From assembly GCF_002209535.1 (NCBI RefSeq), contig NZ_NJIG01000002.1:620001-684000 (forward strand): a stretch of 64,000 bases of DNA, read 5' to 3'. Origin of the DNA: Achromobacter marplatensis (GTDB lineage Bacteria; Pseudomonadota; Gammaproteobacteria; Burkholderiales; Burkholderiaceae_B). Shown here one piece after another: positions 54,549 to 63,435 of the stretch. Each line of letters begins with the position of its first letter. Within the stretch, counting starts at the first letter, position 1. The translations under genes and the position numbers were made by a program. The notes beneath the pieces were generated by a model. The model was not told where the DNA came from, did no database searches, and saw nothing but the letters and a program-made list of their open reading frames with translations.

Positions 54549-55874
54549 TCAGGCGCTGGCGCGCAGTACGTCCGCCAGCACCGTGAAGAGCTCGTCGATC
54601 TGGGCGCGTTCGATGATGAGCGGGGGCGACAGCAGCATCGTGTCGCCCGCCGAACGGATCAGGCATCCGCGTTCCAGACAGGCCTTGTGTACCGCATAGG
54701 CGCGCTGGCCGGGCTGGCCTTCCAGCGGCGCCAGCTCGATTGCGGCCAGCAGGCCGATGTTGCGGATGTCGATCACATGCGGCAGCCCCTTCAGGCTGTG
54801 CGCCGCATCTTCCCAGTAGCGTGACAGTTCCTGGCTGCGTTGGAACAGGCCTTCGCGGCGGCAGAGGTCCAGCGTCGCCAGGCTGGCGGCGCACGCGACG
54901 GGATGGCCTGAATAGGTGTAGCCGTGCGCAAGCTCGATGGCGCTTTCGGGCCCTTGCATGAACGCGTCGTACACGTGCTGCTGCACCAGCGTCGCGCCCA
55001 TCGGGATGGCGCCGTTGGTCAGGCCCTTGGCGCTGGTGATGATGTCTGGCTTGACGCCGAAGAAGGACGACGCGAAGGCGCCGTCGATGCGCCCGAACGC
55101 GCAGATCACCTCATCGAAAATCAGCAGGATGCCGTGCGCGTCGCAGATCTCGCGCAGCCGCTGCAGATAGCCGCGGGGCGGCACGATCACGCCGGTGGAG
55201 CCGGCCACCGGCTCGACGATGACCGCGGCGATGGTCGAGGCGTCATGCAGCGCTACGATGCGGTCCAGCGTATCGGCCAAGTGGGCGCCCCAGTCCGGCT
55301 GGCCGCGCGTATAGGCCATCTGCTGGCGGTCATAGGTATGCGGCAGGTGGTCCACATAGGGCAGCAGATTGCCGAAGGGCTTGCGGTGGCCGCCGATGCC
55401 CGACACCGACAATCCCCCGAAACCCACCCCGTGGTAAGAGCGTTCGCGTCCGATCAGCCGCACGCGCTGGCCCTGGCCGCGCGCCCGGTGGTAGCCCAGC
55501 GCGATCTTCAGCGCGGTGTCGACCGCCTCCGAGCCCGAGTTTGAAAAGAACACGTTGGAAAAGCCCGCGGGCGCTTCGGCGCACAGCGCGTCGGCCAGCT
55601 CGAAAGCCAGCGGGTGGCTCATCTGGAAGGAGGGCGCGTAATCCAGTTCGTAGGCCGTGCGTGCGATGGCTTCGACGATTTCGGGCCGGCGGTGGCCCGC
55701 GTTCACGCACCACAGGCCGGCAATGCCATCCAGCACGCGGCGGCCGTCGGGCCGGATGTAGTGCATGCCTTCTGCAGCGGAGAACAGCACCGGATCCCGC
55801 TTGACGCGCCGGTTGGCGGTGAAGGGCATCCAGAAGGCATCGGAATGGGGGGCGGCAGTGGGAAGCGACGGCAT
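54549..55874 (-). CDS. Class III omega-amino acid:pyruvate aminotransferase
   Basis: A 441-residue class III aminotransferase: WMPFTANRRVKRDPVLF near the start, SNSGSEAVDTALK, IFDEVICAFGR and the PLP lysine in SAKGLTNGAIPMG. The early WMPFT motif and length fit beta-alanine/omega-amino acid:pyruvate aminotransferases, which yield malonate semialdehyde. An AATACAA-type inverted repeat lies just upstream, and the GntR gene is the next gene on the same strand, so it is probably the main target of that regulator. Confidence 0.88.
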   Translation of the reverse strand: MPSLPTAAPHSDAFWMPFTANRRVKRDPVLFSAAEGMHYIRPDGRRVLDGIAGLWCVNAGHRRPEIVEAIARTAYELDYAPSFQMSHPLAFELADALCAEAPAGFSNVFFSNSGSEAVDTALKIALGYHRARGQGQRVRLIGRERSYHGVGFGGLSVSGIGGHRKPFGNLLPYVDHLPHTYDRQQMAYTRGQPDWGAHLADTLDRIVALHDASTIAAVIVEPVAGSTGVIVPPRGYLQRLREICDAHGILLIFDEVICAFGRIDGAFASSFFGVKPDIITSAKGLTNGAIPMGATLVQQHVYDAFMQGPESAIELAHGYTYSGHPVACAASLATLDLCRREGLFQRSQELSRYWEDAAHSLKGLPHVIDIRNIGLLAAIELAPLEGQPGQRAYAVHKACLERGCLIRSAGDTMLLSPPLIIERAQIDELFTVLADVLRASA

Positions 55875-55911
55875 GGGCGATCCTGCAGAGTCAGTTCAGG
55901 GTACGCTTATT

Positions 55912-55937
55912 TTGTATTAAATAAATGATAAATACAA
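55912..55937. promoter_or_regulatory. TTGTATT-N12-AATACAA, candidate GntR operator
   Basis: Perfect 7-base inverted repeat (55912-55918 and 55931-55937) in the AT-rich promoter of the minus-strand aminotransferase gene. The half-site AATACAA recurs at 56996-57002 upstream of the GntR gene itself, beside a TTAAT-GGAA-ATTAA dyad (56984-56997). Confidence 0.6.
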
Positions 55938-56008
55938 TTCTGCCGAAAGCGAAGCGGCGTGCGCCGGCCTGCCGGGCAACGCGGCGCGAAAAGCGGGGGC
56001 GTGACGGG

Positions 56009-56890
56009 TCAGGAGGCTTGCAGCGAGGCCTTCAGGTGGCGGCGCATCAATTGCGCGGCCCATTCCTGGTCGTCCGATTCCAGGGCTTCGATGATCTGCA
56101 GGTGTTCGCTGCTGGAGTTGACGAAGCGGGCGTCGCGATAGAACGCGGCGTGCTCTTCCAGACGGCGCAACTGGTTCTGTTGCTGCACCGCCTGCAGGAT
56201 GTAGCGGTTGCCGGAGAAGCGGGCCAGCAATTCGTGGAAGGATGCGTTCAGTCCGAAGAAATCGGTGGCGGACATGTCGGCGTCGGTGCGCTGGATCAGC
56301 GCTTCGTGCGCCGCGCGCATGCGCGCAAGCGCCGGCTTGTCCACGCGGAACGTGGGTTCCAGCAAACCGGCGCATTCGATGGTCATGCGAAAGCGATAGC
56401 TCTCGCTAAGCGCTTCGGCGCTTTCGAGCGAGGGGGCGAACTGCCACCCATGCCCTTTGCGTTTTTCGATCAGGCCGTCGGCGGACAGCTGCAGAAGCGT
56501 CTTGGCCAGCACGCTGCGCGGCGCGCCATAGCGTTGGAGCAGTTCGCGTTCGGTGAAGGTCTCGGGCAGGCCGCGCGAGGCGCGGTCGTCGATCAGCCGA
56601 CGATACAACTCGTTTTGCGTCGGGCCCGCGCCTTCGAACAGGGCGGCGCCCGAGCCCGCGTTTTCCGCCACGGTATAGCCGCTGTTGGGGCGGTGTTTGA
56701 TCAGGCCCTGGGCGGCCAGCAGGCGCAACGCGCCGCGCACCGGGGTGCGCGACACCTTGTAGGCCGCGGCCAGGGTCTCTTCGGAAAGATGTTCACCCGG
56801 CGAGTAGCGCCCAACCGCGAGGTCTTCCGCGATATGGCGCGCCAGATCGACTTGCAGCGGCGTGGGGCGGGCGGGGGCGGCGGTGGACAT
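56009..56890 (-). CDS. GntR/FCD family regulator with two winged-helix domains
   Basis: A 293-residue regulator. A first GntR wHTH occupies about 12-76 (LARHIAEDLAVGRYSPGEHL, VSRTPVRGALRLLAAQGLI). A second winged-helix-like segment follows at about 92-152 (NELYRRLIDDRASRGLPETF, LAKTLLQLSADGLIEKRKG), before the FCD effector domain (about 160-290, NASFHELLARFSGN). Usual FadR-subfamily proteins have one wHTH and 220-250 residues. ATG 56890 is used; upstream codons to 56941 are unconserved. Neighbours suggest control of the aminotransferase gene. Confidence 0.87.
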   Translation of the reverse strand: MSTAAPARPTPLQVDLARHIAEDLAVGRYSPGEHLSEETLAAAYKVSRTPVRGALRLLAAQGLIKHRPNSGYTVAENAGSGAALFEGAGPTQNELYRRLIDDRASRGLPETFTERELLQRYGAPRSVLAKTLLQLSADGLIEKRKGHGWQFAPSLESAEALSESYRFRMTIECAGLLEPTFRVDKPALARMRAAHEALIQRTDADMSATDFFGLNASFHELLARFSGNRYILQAVQQQNQLRRLEEHAAFYRDARFVNSSSEHLQIIEALESDDQEWAAQLMRRHLKASLQAS

Positions 56891-56983
56891 GGCGCGTTGA
56901 CGAAGCGGAAAAGGCGGCGGAGCGGCAATGGTACCGGACACCCGCAGGCCGTTGCAGTAGTGGATGGCTCCGTAATATGAACT

Positions 56984-57002
56984 TTAATGGAAATTAATAC
57001 AA
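56984..57002. promoter_or_regulatory. TTAAT-N4-ATTAA dyad and AATACAA half-site upstream of GntR gene
   Basis: TTAAT-GGAA-ATTAA (56984-56997) overlaps AATACAA (56996-57002), identical to the half-site before the aminotransferase gene. Located about 100 bases upstream of the GntR start, consistent with autoregulation. Confidence 0.5.
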
Positions 57003-57023
57003 CGTGATTGGGTCCTGTGCGGA

Positions 57024-57368
57024 TCAGCCGTGACGGATGCGGCTGTCGGACGGCGCTTCGTCGCGCTCGGCCATGCCGTAATCGCGCAGCACCTGCGCAA
57101 CCCGAAGCCGATAGTTCTGGAACACGCCGCCGCGTCCTGCCTCCTGCGCGCGGCGGTGCGATTCCAGCGACCGCCAGCGCTTGACCGCGTCTTCATCCCG
57201 CCAGAACGACAGCGACAGCAGCTTGCCCGCATGAGTCAGGCTCTGGAAGCGTTCGACGGAGATGAATCCATCAAGGGCCTTCAGCTCGTCGATCAGGCTT
57301 GCGGCGATGTGCAGGTAGGGATCGGGGTTGCCGTTGGCAGGCTCGACTTCGAATATCACGGCGATCAT
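57024..57368 (-). CDS. Antibiotic biosynthesis monooxygenase (ABM) domain protein
   Basis: A 114-residue dimeric ferredoxin-like ABM-fold protein: MIAVIFEVEPANG at the N-terminus and the LDGFISVERFQSLTHAGKLLSLSFWRDEDAVKRWR core. These proteins act as small monooxygenases, heme-degrading enzymes or isomerases; here the conserved W and H residues fit a generic ABM. Its start overlaps the P450 stop by 4 bases (ATGA), so the two are co-translated and probably act on the same substrate. Confidence 0.87.
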   Translation of the reverse strand: MIAVIFEVEPANGNPDPYLHIAASLIDELKALDGFISVERFQSLTHAGKLLSLSFWRDEDAVKRWRSLESHRRAQEAGRGGVFQNYRLRVAQVLRDYGMAERDEAPSDSRIRHG

Positions 57369-58528
57369 GGCGTGGGTTCCTTTGAAAACGCAAACTGCGG
57401 CACGCGGGCATTGGGCAGCGGCCGATAACGAAAATGGGAGGCCAGGGCGGCAGCGTCGACCCCGGCTTGCAGCAGGTGCACCAGCGCGTCCGCGGCGTGG
57501 CGTCGCGCCAGGCCTTGGCCAGGGCAGGCATGGCCGGGCGCCTCTGAGCTGGGCGCCCCTAAGCCGGGCGCCCCTAAGCCGGGCGCCCCTAAGCCGGGCG
57601 CCCCGAACGTCCAGCCAGCATCAGGGCGGACCGTTGCGGCGGCAGCCAGCACCAGCAGCACGGTCTGCCCGGCTTCGATCCGCTGGCCGTTGATCGTGAT
57701 CGAGTCAGCCAGGAATCGCCGCGTGTTGTGCAAGGGCGGATCGTGGCGGATGACGTCGTCGATGATTTTCTGGGCATTGGCGCAGGCCGCGTCGGCGGAC
57801 AGGCCCTGCCTGCCGGCATGGACCAAGGCATTGCCCAGCAACCCGGCGCCGGCCTCGCAGGACTGGAACAGCAGGCCGACAAGGTTCGCGGCCAGCACAG
57901 CAGCCGGAATCTGCGCACGCGCGCCGTCCTTGCGCAGCGTGCGTAACGCGGGGGTGGCGTCGCCAGCAGACAGCAAGGATTCCAGGCGGGATTGCAACGC
58001 CTGGGCCGCGGCATGAGCGGCGGCAATCGCGTCGGCGTCAGCCGTGGCGGGCAGGGCGGCCAGGAAGGCGGCGATCTGCGCCGCGCTGTCGGCCTGTAAA
58101 GCGGGGCTCAGCCCCAGGAAGGCCGCTTGCGCATGCACGGGCGCGGCGGTCAGGTAGCGGTCCACGGCGGCCGCATCCCCGGCCGGCATCTCGGGCCAGC
58201 TTGGCGTACAGGGCTGAGTGCCCTGTTCGCGGAGGAATGCCGTCAGCAAGGCCTTGACCCGTGTGTGCAAGACGCTGTCGTTCATGCGCACGAAGCGGCC
58301 AAACAGCTCGCCAGCAGGGCCTGGGCACAATCCCCGAGGCACGGGTTCCGACGGAGGGCGCACGCGGGCGGCCGGGTCACGCATGACGGCCAGGATCGTG
58401 TCTGGATGGCTGGCGACCCAAAGGCCTAGCGCCTCATCCCGATACAGCGGCCTCTCGCGCGCCAGTGCGGCATAGTAGGGGTAGGGATCGGCGTGCGTGA
58501 CGGCAAGCAGGGGATGGGCGGGAAGCAT
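57365..58528 (-). CDS. Cytochrome P450-like protein with minisatellite-encoded heme-loop insert
   Basis: A 387-residue bacterial P450. Visible are a K-helix region with D258-V-I-R in place of ExxR, HNTRRFLADSITINGQRIEAGQTV, and the heme-ligand C335 in PGHACPGQGLA. The canonical FxxGxHxC is altered: F and G are replaced by S328 and P331. Just before lies GAPGL repeated (309-326), encoded by a 15-bp DNA repeat. The I-helix reads GLLFQSCEAGAG rather than AGxxT. Start ATG 58528 fits the MLPAHPLLAV N-terminus. First gene of a P450-ABM pair. Activity is uncertain. Confidence 0.82.
   Translation of the reverse strand: MLPAHPLLAVTHADPYPYYAALARERPLYRDEALGLWVASHPDTILAVMRDPAARVRPPSEPVPRGLCPGPAGELFGRFVRMNDSVLHTRVKALLTAFLREQGTQPCTPSWPEMPAGDAAAVDRYLTAAPVHAQAAFLGLSPALQADSAAQIAAFLAALPATADADAIAAAHAAAQALQSRLESLLSAGDATPALRTLRKDGARAQIPAAVLAANLVGLLFQSCEAGAGLLGNALVHAGRQGLSADAACANAQKIIDDVIRHDPPLHNTRRFLADSITINGQRIEAGQTVLLVLAAAATVRPDAGWTFGAPGLGAPGLGAPGLGAPSSEAPGHACPGQGLARRHAADALVHLLQAGVDAAALASHFRYRPLPNARVPQFAFSKEPTP
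57536..57604. repeat. 15-bp minisatellite inside the P450 gene
   Basis: The unit GGGCGCCCCTAAGCC occurs three times exactly (57551-57565, 57566-57580, 57581-57595), flanked by a degenerate copy (57536-57550) and a partial copy (57596-57604). Units are in frame and encode GAPGL on the minus strand. Confidence 0.95.
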
Positions 58529-58599
58529 GGCGTGGCCGGCGGTGGATCTGGCTGCCAGTATCCACCGCCCGGACAATCAACGATTCGGCGCCGGACGAA

Positions 58600-59451
58600 C
58601 TATGCCTGCGCTGCGCCGACGTCGGCCAGCAGGGCCGCGTATCCCACCCGTGAATCCGGCCACTGCAGCGTGAACCCGCTTGCCCGCAGGCGGGCATTGC
58701 TGAGCTTCTTGCTGCCCACGTTCGCCGGGGCAGGCGCGATGCGCGGGGCAGGCGCCCCGGCCATCGCCGCCAGCGCGGCGTACAGCGCATGCAGCGGCAG
58801 CGGCGTGTCGTCGCAGCCGATGTAGACGGGATCGACGTCCGGCAGCAACGCCAGATGCACGACCGCGGCCGCTGCATCGTCGATATGGATGCGGTTGGCC
58901 CAATGCTCGGGCTGCACGGGCGCGCCCGCCGCCCCGCTACGCAGCCGCTCGATCAATTGCAGACGGCCCGGCCCGTACAGGCCGGCCAGCCGCAGCGAGG
59001 TGGACGACAGGCCGTGCGCGGCCAGCGCCGCTTCGGCCTCCAGCAGCACCTGGCCGTTGAACCCCTGCGGGGCGGGCGGCGTGTCTTCGTTCACCCAGCC
59101 GCCCTCATGTTCGCCATAGACGGCGCTGGACGACACGAACACAACGCGCTTGAGCCGCGACGCGTCCAGGACGTCCAGCACCGCTTGCAGGCCGTCGATG
59201 AAGACGCCCCGGTAGACCGCGGCGTCGCGCGAACCGGGGGCGGGCAGGTGGATCAGGCGGGTCACGCCCGCGGGCAGGGCGGGCAGGCTGGCTGGCTGCG
59301 TGATGTCGCCTTGCAGCCACCGGATGCCGCTGTCGTCGTCCTTGGGCGGATGGCGGCGCAGCGCATGGACCTCGTCGCCGCGCGCCAGGAAGCGCCGGGC
59401 GACGCGCTGGCCCAGGTCGCCGCAGCCAATGAGAAGTACGCGTTCGGTCAT
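58600..59451 (-). CDS. SDR-type NAD(P)-dependent epimerase/dehydratase (YeeZ-like)
   Basis: A 283-residue extended short-chain dehydrogenase fold protein. RVLLIGCGDLGQRVARRF is the Rossmann GxGxxG, VVFVSSSAVYGEHEG contains the SDR serine and the YGxxE/H region where the catalytic Tyr sits, followed by LLEAEAAL instead of YxxxK. This lost lysine and the single-gene setting fit the YeeZ-like group of unknown substrate. ATG 59451 lies at the Rossmann start; the frame extension to 59484 is inside a terminator. Confidence 0.82.
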   Translation of the reverse strand: MTERVLLIGCGDLGQRVARRFLARGDEVHALRRHPPKDDDSGIRWLQGDITQPASLPALPAGVTRLIHLPAPGSRDAAVYRGVFIDGLQAVLDVLDASRLKRVVFVSSSAVYGEHEGGWVNEDTPPAPQGFNGQVLLEAEAALAAHGLSSTSLRLAGLYGPGRLQLIERLRSGAAGAPVQPEHWANRIHIDDAAAAVVHLALLPDVDPVYIGCDDTPLPLHALYAALAAMAGAPAPRIAPAPANVGSKKLSNARLRASGFTLQWPDSRVGYAALLADVGAAQA

Positions 59452-59470
59452 GGAAGTCACCTGAAAAATG

Positions 59471-59491
59471 AAAAAGCGCCCCAAGGGGCGC
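59471..59491 (-). terminator. Rho-independent terminator after the ETF-QO gene
   Basis: On the minus strand GCGCCCC-TT-GGGGCGC is followed by TTTTT, 28 bases after the ETF-ubiquinone oxidoreductase stop. Confidence 0.85.
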
Positions 59492-59518
59492 CTTGTGGCG
59501 GGGCGGGCCCCGGCCGGA

Positions 59519-61165
59519 TCACATGCCGCTGTACACCGGCCCTTCGCCGCCTTGCGGCGCCACCCAGACGATGTTCTGGGTCGGGTCCTTGATGTCGCAG
59601 GTCTTGCAGTGCACGCAGTTCTGCGCGTTGATCTGCAGGCGGTCGTCGCCGTGGTCGTCCTTGATGAATTCGTACACGCCGGCCGGGCAGTAGCGCGATT
59701 CCGGGCCGCCGTACTTGGCCAGGTTGACGCTGACCGGCACCGACGGATCCTTCAAGGTCAGGTGGACGGGCTCGTTTTCCTCATGGTTGGTGTTCGAGAT
59801 GAACACCGAGCTGAGCTTGTCGAAAGTGAGCTTGCCGTCGGGCTTGGGATAGTCGATGCGGGCGCATTCCGATGCCGGTTGCAGACAGGCGTGGTCGGGC
59901 TTGCTGTGGCGCAGGGTCCAGGGCATCTTGCCCTTGAGCAGCAGTTGTTCGACGCCGGTCATCACGGTAGCGATGGTGCGGCCCTTCTTGAACCACTGCT
60001 TGAAATTGCGCGCCTTGTTCAGTTCGGCGTGCAGCCAGGAGGCCTCGAACGCCTTCGGATAGGCGGTCAGCTCGTCCTGGCGGCGGTCGGCCACCAGGGC
60101 GTCGAACGCGGCTTCGGCGGCCAGCTTGCCGGACTTGATGGCGGCGTGGCTGCCCTTGATGCGGGACGCGTTCAGGAAGCCGGCTTCGCAGCCGACCAGC
60201 GCGCCGCCCGGGAAGGTCAGCTTGGGCAACGACAGCAGGCCGCCGGCCGTGATGGCGCGGGCGCCGTAGGCGATGCGCTTGCCGCCTTCGAACGTGCCGC
60301 GGATGGCCGGGTGCGTCTTGTAGCGCTGGAATTCATCGAACGGCGAGAGCCACGGGTTGGCGTAGTCCAGGCCGACGATCATGCCCACGGCGACCAGGTT
60401 GTTGTCCAGGTGGTACAGGAACGAGCCGCCGTAGGTGTCGGAATCCAGCGGCCAGCCGGCCGTATGGATGACGAGTCCGGGCTTGGATTGCGCCGGATCG
60501 ACTTCCCACATTTCCTTGATGCCGATGCCGTAGGCCTGCGGATCGCGGCCGTCGTCGAGCTTGAAGCGTTCGATCAGCTGGCGGCCCAACTGGCCGCGTG
60601 CGCCTTCGCCGAACACCGTGTAGCGGGCATGCAGTTCCATGCCGGGCTGGTAGTGGTCGGTGTGCGAGCCGTCGCGGGCGACGCCCATGTCGCCGGTGGC
60701 CACGCCGCGCACGGCGCCGTTTTCGTCGTACAGCACTTCAACGGCAGCGAAACCGGGGAAAATGTCCACGCCCAGCGCTTCGGCCTGTTCGCCCATCCAC
60801 TTGACGACGTCGCCCAGACGGACGATGTAGTTGCCTTCGTTGTGGAAACAGGGCGGCAGCAGCCAGTTGGGCGTGGCGCGCGCGCCCGTCTGGGACAGGA
60901 ACAGGAACTTGTCCTGCGTGACGGGCACGTTCAGCGGCGCGCCTTTTTCCTTCCAGTCGGGGATGAGCTCGGTCAGTGCCAGCGGGTCCATGACGGCGCC
61001 GGACAGGATGTGCGCACCCAGTTCCGCGCCTTTCTCAAGGACGCAGACGCCGATCTCCTGATTCTTTTCAGCGGCCAGCTGCTTTAGACGGATTGCGGTG
61101 GCCAGGCCGGCGGGTCCACCGCCAACCACAACCACGTCATATTCCATCGACTCGCGTTCAGACAT
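59519..61165 (-). CDS. Electron transfer flavoprotein-ubiquinone oxidoreductase
   Basis: ETF-QO passes electrons from ETF, reduced by acyl-CoA and other dehydrogenases, to ubiquinone at the inner membrane. The 548-residue protein has the FAD-binding VVVVGGGPAGLATAIRLKQ and the C-terminal 4Fe-4S cluster cysteines C493 (YCPAG), C517, C520 and C523 (CVHCKTC). ATG 61165 precedes MSERESMEYDVV; ATG 61147 and 61192 are alternatives. Divergent from the thioesterase gene. Confidence 0.95.
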   Translation of the reverse strand: MSERESMEYDVVVVGGGPAGLATAIRLKQLAAEKNQEIGVCVLEKGAELGAHILSGAVMDPLALTELIPDWKEKGAPLNVPVTQDKFLFLSQTGARATPNWLLPPCFHNEGNYIVRLGDVVKWMGEQAEALGVDIFPGFAAVEVLYDENGAVRGVATGDMGVARDGSHTDHYQPGMELHARYTVFGEGARGQLGRQLIERFKLDDGRDPQAYGIGIKEMWEVDPAQSKPGLVIHTAGWPLDSDTYGGSFLYHLDNNLVAVGMIVGLDYANPWLSPFDEFQRYKTHPAIRGTFEGGKRIAYGARAITAGGLLSLPKLTFPGGALVGCEAGFLNASRIKGSHAAIKSGKLAAEAAFDALVADRRQDELTAYPKAFEASWLHAELNKARNFKQWFKKGRTIATVMTGVEQLLLKGKMPWTLRHSKPDHACLQPASECARIDYPKPDGKLTFDKLSSVFISNTNHEENEPVHLTLKDPSVPVSVNLAKYGGPESRYCPAGVYEFIKDDHGDDRLQINAQNCVHCKTCDIKDPTQNIVWVAPQGGEGPVYSGM

Positions 61166-61278
61166 TTGCAAAGCTCCCCGTATGTATTCCATATATGGCT
61201 GGAAGTATTATCGGCGATTGTATTGCAGGCGGAGGCCATGTATGCCTTCGTATTTCTTTTAGCCTTCAGGAGTAATTG

Positions 61279-61728
61279 GTGAACCCGGACAATCTGTCTG
61301 CGCGGATTCTGGCGGTGGGCGATACCCATCAGGTGGAATTGCCTTTGCGGTGGGGCGATTCAGACGCCTTGAATCATCTGAACAACACGCTGTATTTCCG
61401 CCTGATGGAAGAGGCGCGCATGCAGATCCTGTACGACGCGGGCTTCGAGCTGCCTGCCGACAACGGCGCCATCCTGGCCCATGCCTCGTGCGATTTCCTG
61501 CGCCCGCTGACCTATCCGGCGACCGTGCGCGTCACGCACAAAGTGACCCGCATCGGCCGTTCCAGCGCGGAATTCGAGCTGCTGCTGGAGAAGGTGGGCG
61601 ACGATGCCGGCCCCTATGCTCGCGGGCGCAACGTGCTAGTCTGGATGGACTACGTGGCCAATACGTCCGCACCGTGGCCGCAGGAAGTGCTGGCGCAGAT
61701 GGCGACGCAGTTCAAGGCAGCCGCCTGA
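61279..61728 (+). CDS. 4HBT hotdog-fold acyl-CoA thioesterase
   Basis: A 149-residue hotdog protein with LPLRWGDSDALNHLNNTLYFRLMEEAR, the 4HBT signature (catalytic Asp in WGDSDAxNHLNN). It would cleave short or medium acyl-CoAs; substrate not assigned. GTG 61279 has AGGAG 6 bases before it; TTG 61276 is one codon longer. Neighbouring ETF-QO and CoA-transferase genes support a fatty-acid or ketone-body setting. Confidence 0.88.
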   Translation: MNPDNLSARILAVGDTHQVELPLRWGDSDALNHLNNTLYFRLMEEARMQILYDAGFELPADNGAILAHASCDFLRPLTYPATVRVTHKVTRIGRSSAEFELLLEKVGDDAGPYARGRNVLVWMDYVANTSAPWPQEVLAQMATQFKAAA

Positions 61729-62015
61729 GGGCGGGCAATCCCGCAGAGGCGATCCTCCGAAAGCCCGCGCGGAATTGGCCGCCATGCCGTTAAAATCAAG
61801 CGCAAAACCAGAATAGAAATAAAGGGGCGCGCCACCCTCGGCGCCGCGACCCAGAGACATCGGGCAATGTCGCGATGCCGTCTGGGGCCGACGCCGGCAG
61901 CCGCGCTCCAAGGAAAAACAGGGCCCTCCCCGAATTTCTTGATCCCCAGGCGGGACGGCCGCGTAAGCGGCGGGGCGGGCACTCTTGAGTTCGACCTTAA
62001 CTAGGAGTTGGAGCG
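61729..62015 (+). other. Spacer upstream of the CoA-transferase genes
   Basis: 287 bases without an ORF I can support. It contains an A-rich tract (about 61790-61822) suited to a promoter, then a GC-rich segment able to fold, and AGGAGTTGGAGCG as the scoA ribosome site. No specific motif is recognised. Confidence 0.5.
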
Positions 62016-62714
62016 ATGGACAAGGTTTTTGCAAGCGCCCAGGAGGCGCTGGCAGGCATCGTCAAGGACGGTCAGATGATCGCCGTGGGCGGTTTCGGCC
62101 TGTGCGGTATTCCCGAGGCCCTGATCGCCGCGCTGCGCGATTCGGGCGTGAAGGATTTGACGTGCATCAGCAACAATGCGGGCGTCGACGGTTTCGGCTT
62201 GGGCCAGTTGCTCAATACGCGCCAGGTCCGCAAGATGATCGCGTCCTACGTGGGCGAGAACAAGGAATTCGAACGCCAGTTCCTGTCGGGCGAACTCGAG
62301 CTTGAGTTCACCCCGCAAGGCACGCTGGCCGAGAAGCTGCGCGCCGGCGGCGCGGGCATCCCCGCGTTCTTCACGCGCACCGGCGTGGGCACCATCGTGG
62401 CCGACGGCAAGGAAATCCGCGAGTTCGACGGCCAGCAATACGTGATGGAGCGTTCGCTGGTGCCGGACGTGTCGCTGGTCAAGGCGCACATCGCCGACCG
62501 CAGCGGCAACCTGGTGTTCCGCAAGACAGCCCGCAACTTCAACCCGAACGTCGCCATGGCCGGCAAGTTCACGGTGGTCGAGGTCGAAGAGATCGTTGAC
62601 ACCGGCAGCCTGGATCCCGATCAGATCCACCTGCCCGGCATCTATGTGCAACGGATCGTGCTGAACACGACGCCGGAAAAGCGCATCGAACAACGCACCA
62701 CTCGCCCGGCCTAA
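62016..62714 (+). CDS. scoA: 3-oxoacid CoA-transferase subunit A
   Basis: The alpha subunit of a succinyl-CoA:3-ketoacid (or similar) CoA-transferase, which moves CoA from succinyl-CoA to acetoacetate for use as carbon source. The 232-residue protein shows [14 protein letters not shown], the subunit A signature, and the later [27 protein letters not shown] precedes ATG. Subunit B follows after 12 bases. Confidence 0.93.
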   Translation: MDKVFASAQEALAGIVKDGQMIAVGGFGLCGIPEALIAALRDSGVKDLTCISNNAGVDGFGLGQLLNTRQVRKMIASYVGENKEFERQFLSGELELEFTPQGTLAEKLRAGGAGIPAFFTRTGVGTIVADGKEIREFDGQQYVMERSLVPDVSLVKAHIADRSGNLVFRKTARNFNPNVAMAGKFTVVEVEEIVDTGSLDPDQIHLPGIYVQRIVLNTTPEKRIEQRTTRPA

Positions 62715-62726
62715 GGAGAAGACGAC

Positions 62727-63380
62727 ATGGCATGGTCCCGCGATGAAATGGCGGCGCGCGCCGCGCGCGAGCTGCAAGACGGTTTTTATGTGAACCTGGG
62801 TATCGGCCTGCCGACCCTGGTGGCCAACCACGTGCCCAAGGGCGTGGAAGTGTGGCTGCAATCCGAGAACGGCCTGCTGGGCATCGGCCCGTTCCCCACC
62901 GATGACGAAGTCGACGCTGACCTGATCAACGCTGGCAAGCAGACGGTGACGACGTTGCCGGGCTCGTCGATCTTCTCGTCCGCGGACTCGTTCGCGATGA
63001 TCCGCGGCGGCAAGATCAACCTGGCCATCCTGGGTGCGATGCAGGTTTCCGAAAAGGGCGATCTGGCCAACTGGATGATCCCGGGCAAGATGGTCAAGGG
63101 CATGGGCGGCGCAATGGATCTCGTAGCCGGCGTCGGCCGCGTCGTGGTCCTGATGGAACACGTGGCCAAGAAGAAGGACGGCACCGAAGACATCAAGTTG
63201 CTGCCCGAATGCAATCTGCCGCTGACCGGCGTGGGCGTGGTCGATCTGATCATCACCGACCTGGGCGTGATGGAAGTCACCGAAGGCGGCCTGACGCTGC
63301 TGGAAACGGCGCCGGGCGTGACCGTGGACGAAATCCAGTCCAAAACGCTGGCCAAACTGGACGTGTCGGCCGTCAAATAA
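62727..63380 (+). CDS. scoB: 3-oxoacid CoA-transferase subunit B
   Basis: The beta subunit carries the catalytic glutamate that forms the glutamyl-CoA thioester, here E in [11 protein letters not shown] (about 49). The [17 protein letters not shown] and [12 protein letters not shown] segments are family-typical and the 217-residue length is normal. GGAGAAGACGAC precedes ATG. A strong terminator ends the unit. Confidence 0.93.
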   Translation: MAWSRDEMAARAARELQDGFYVNLGIGLPTLVANHVPKGVEVWLQSENGLLGIGPFPTDDEVDADLINAGKQTVTTLPGSSIFSSADSFAMIRGGKINLAILGAMQVSEKGDLANWMIPGKMVKGMGGAMDLVAGVGRVVVLMEHVAKKKDGTEDIKLLPECNLPLTGVGVVDLIITDLGVMEVTEGGLTLLETAPGVTVDEIQSKTLAKLDVSAVK

Positions 63381-63401
63381 ACCGGCTGCTCCCGTTTACG
63401 C

Positions 63402-63425
63402 AAAACGCCCCGCAAGGGGCGTTTT
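63402..63425. terminator. Bidirectional terminator after scoB
   Basis: AAAACGCCCC-GCAA-GGGGCGTTTTT, a perfect 10-base stem, 21 bases after scoB and 10 before the convergent acetyltransferase end. Confidence 0.92.
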
Positions 63426-63435
63426 TCATTGGGCG

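Noticed and set aside
57536..57604. Short direct repeats considered as a CRISPR array
   Set aside because: Units are 15 bases, directly adjacent without spacers, and in frame in a coding gene.
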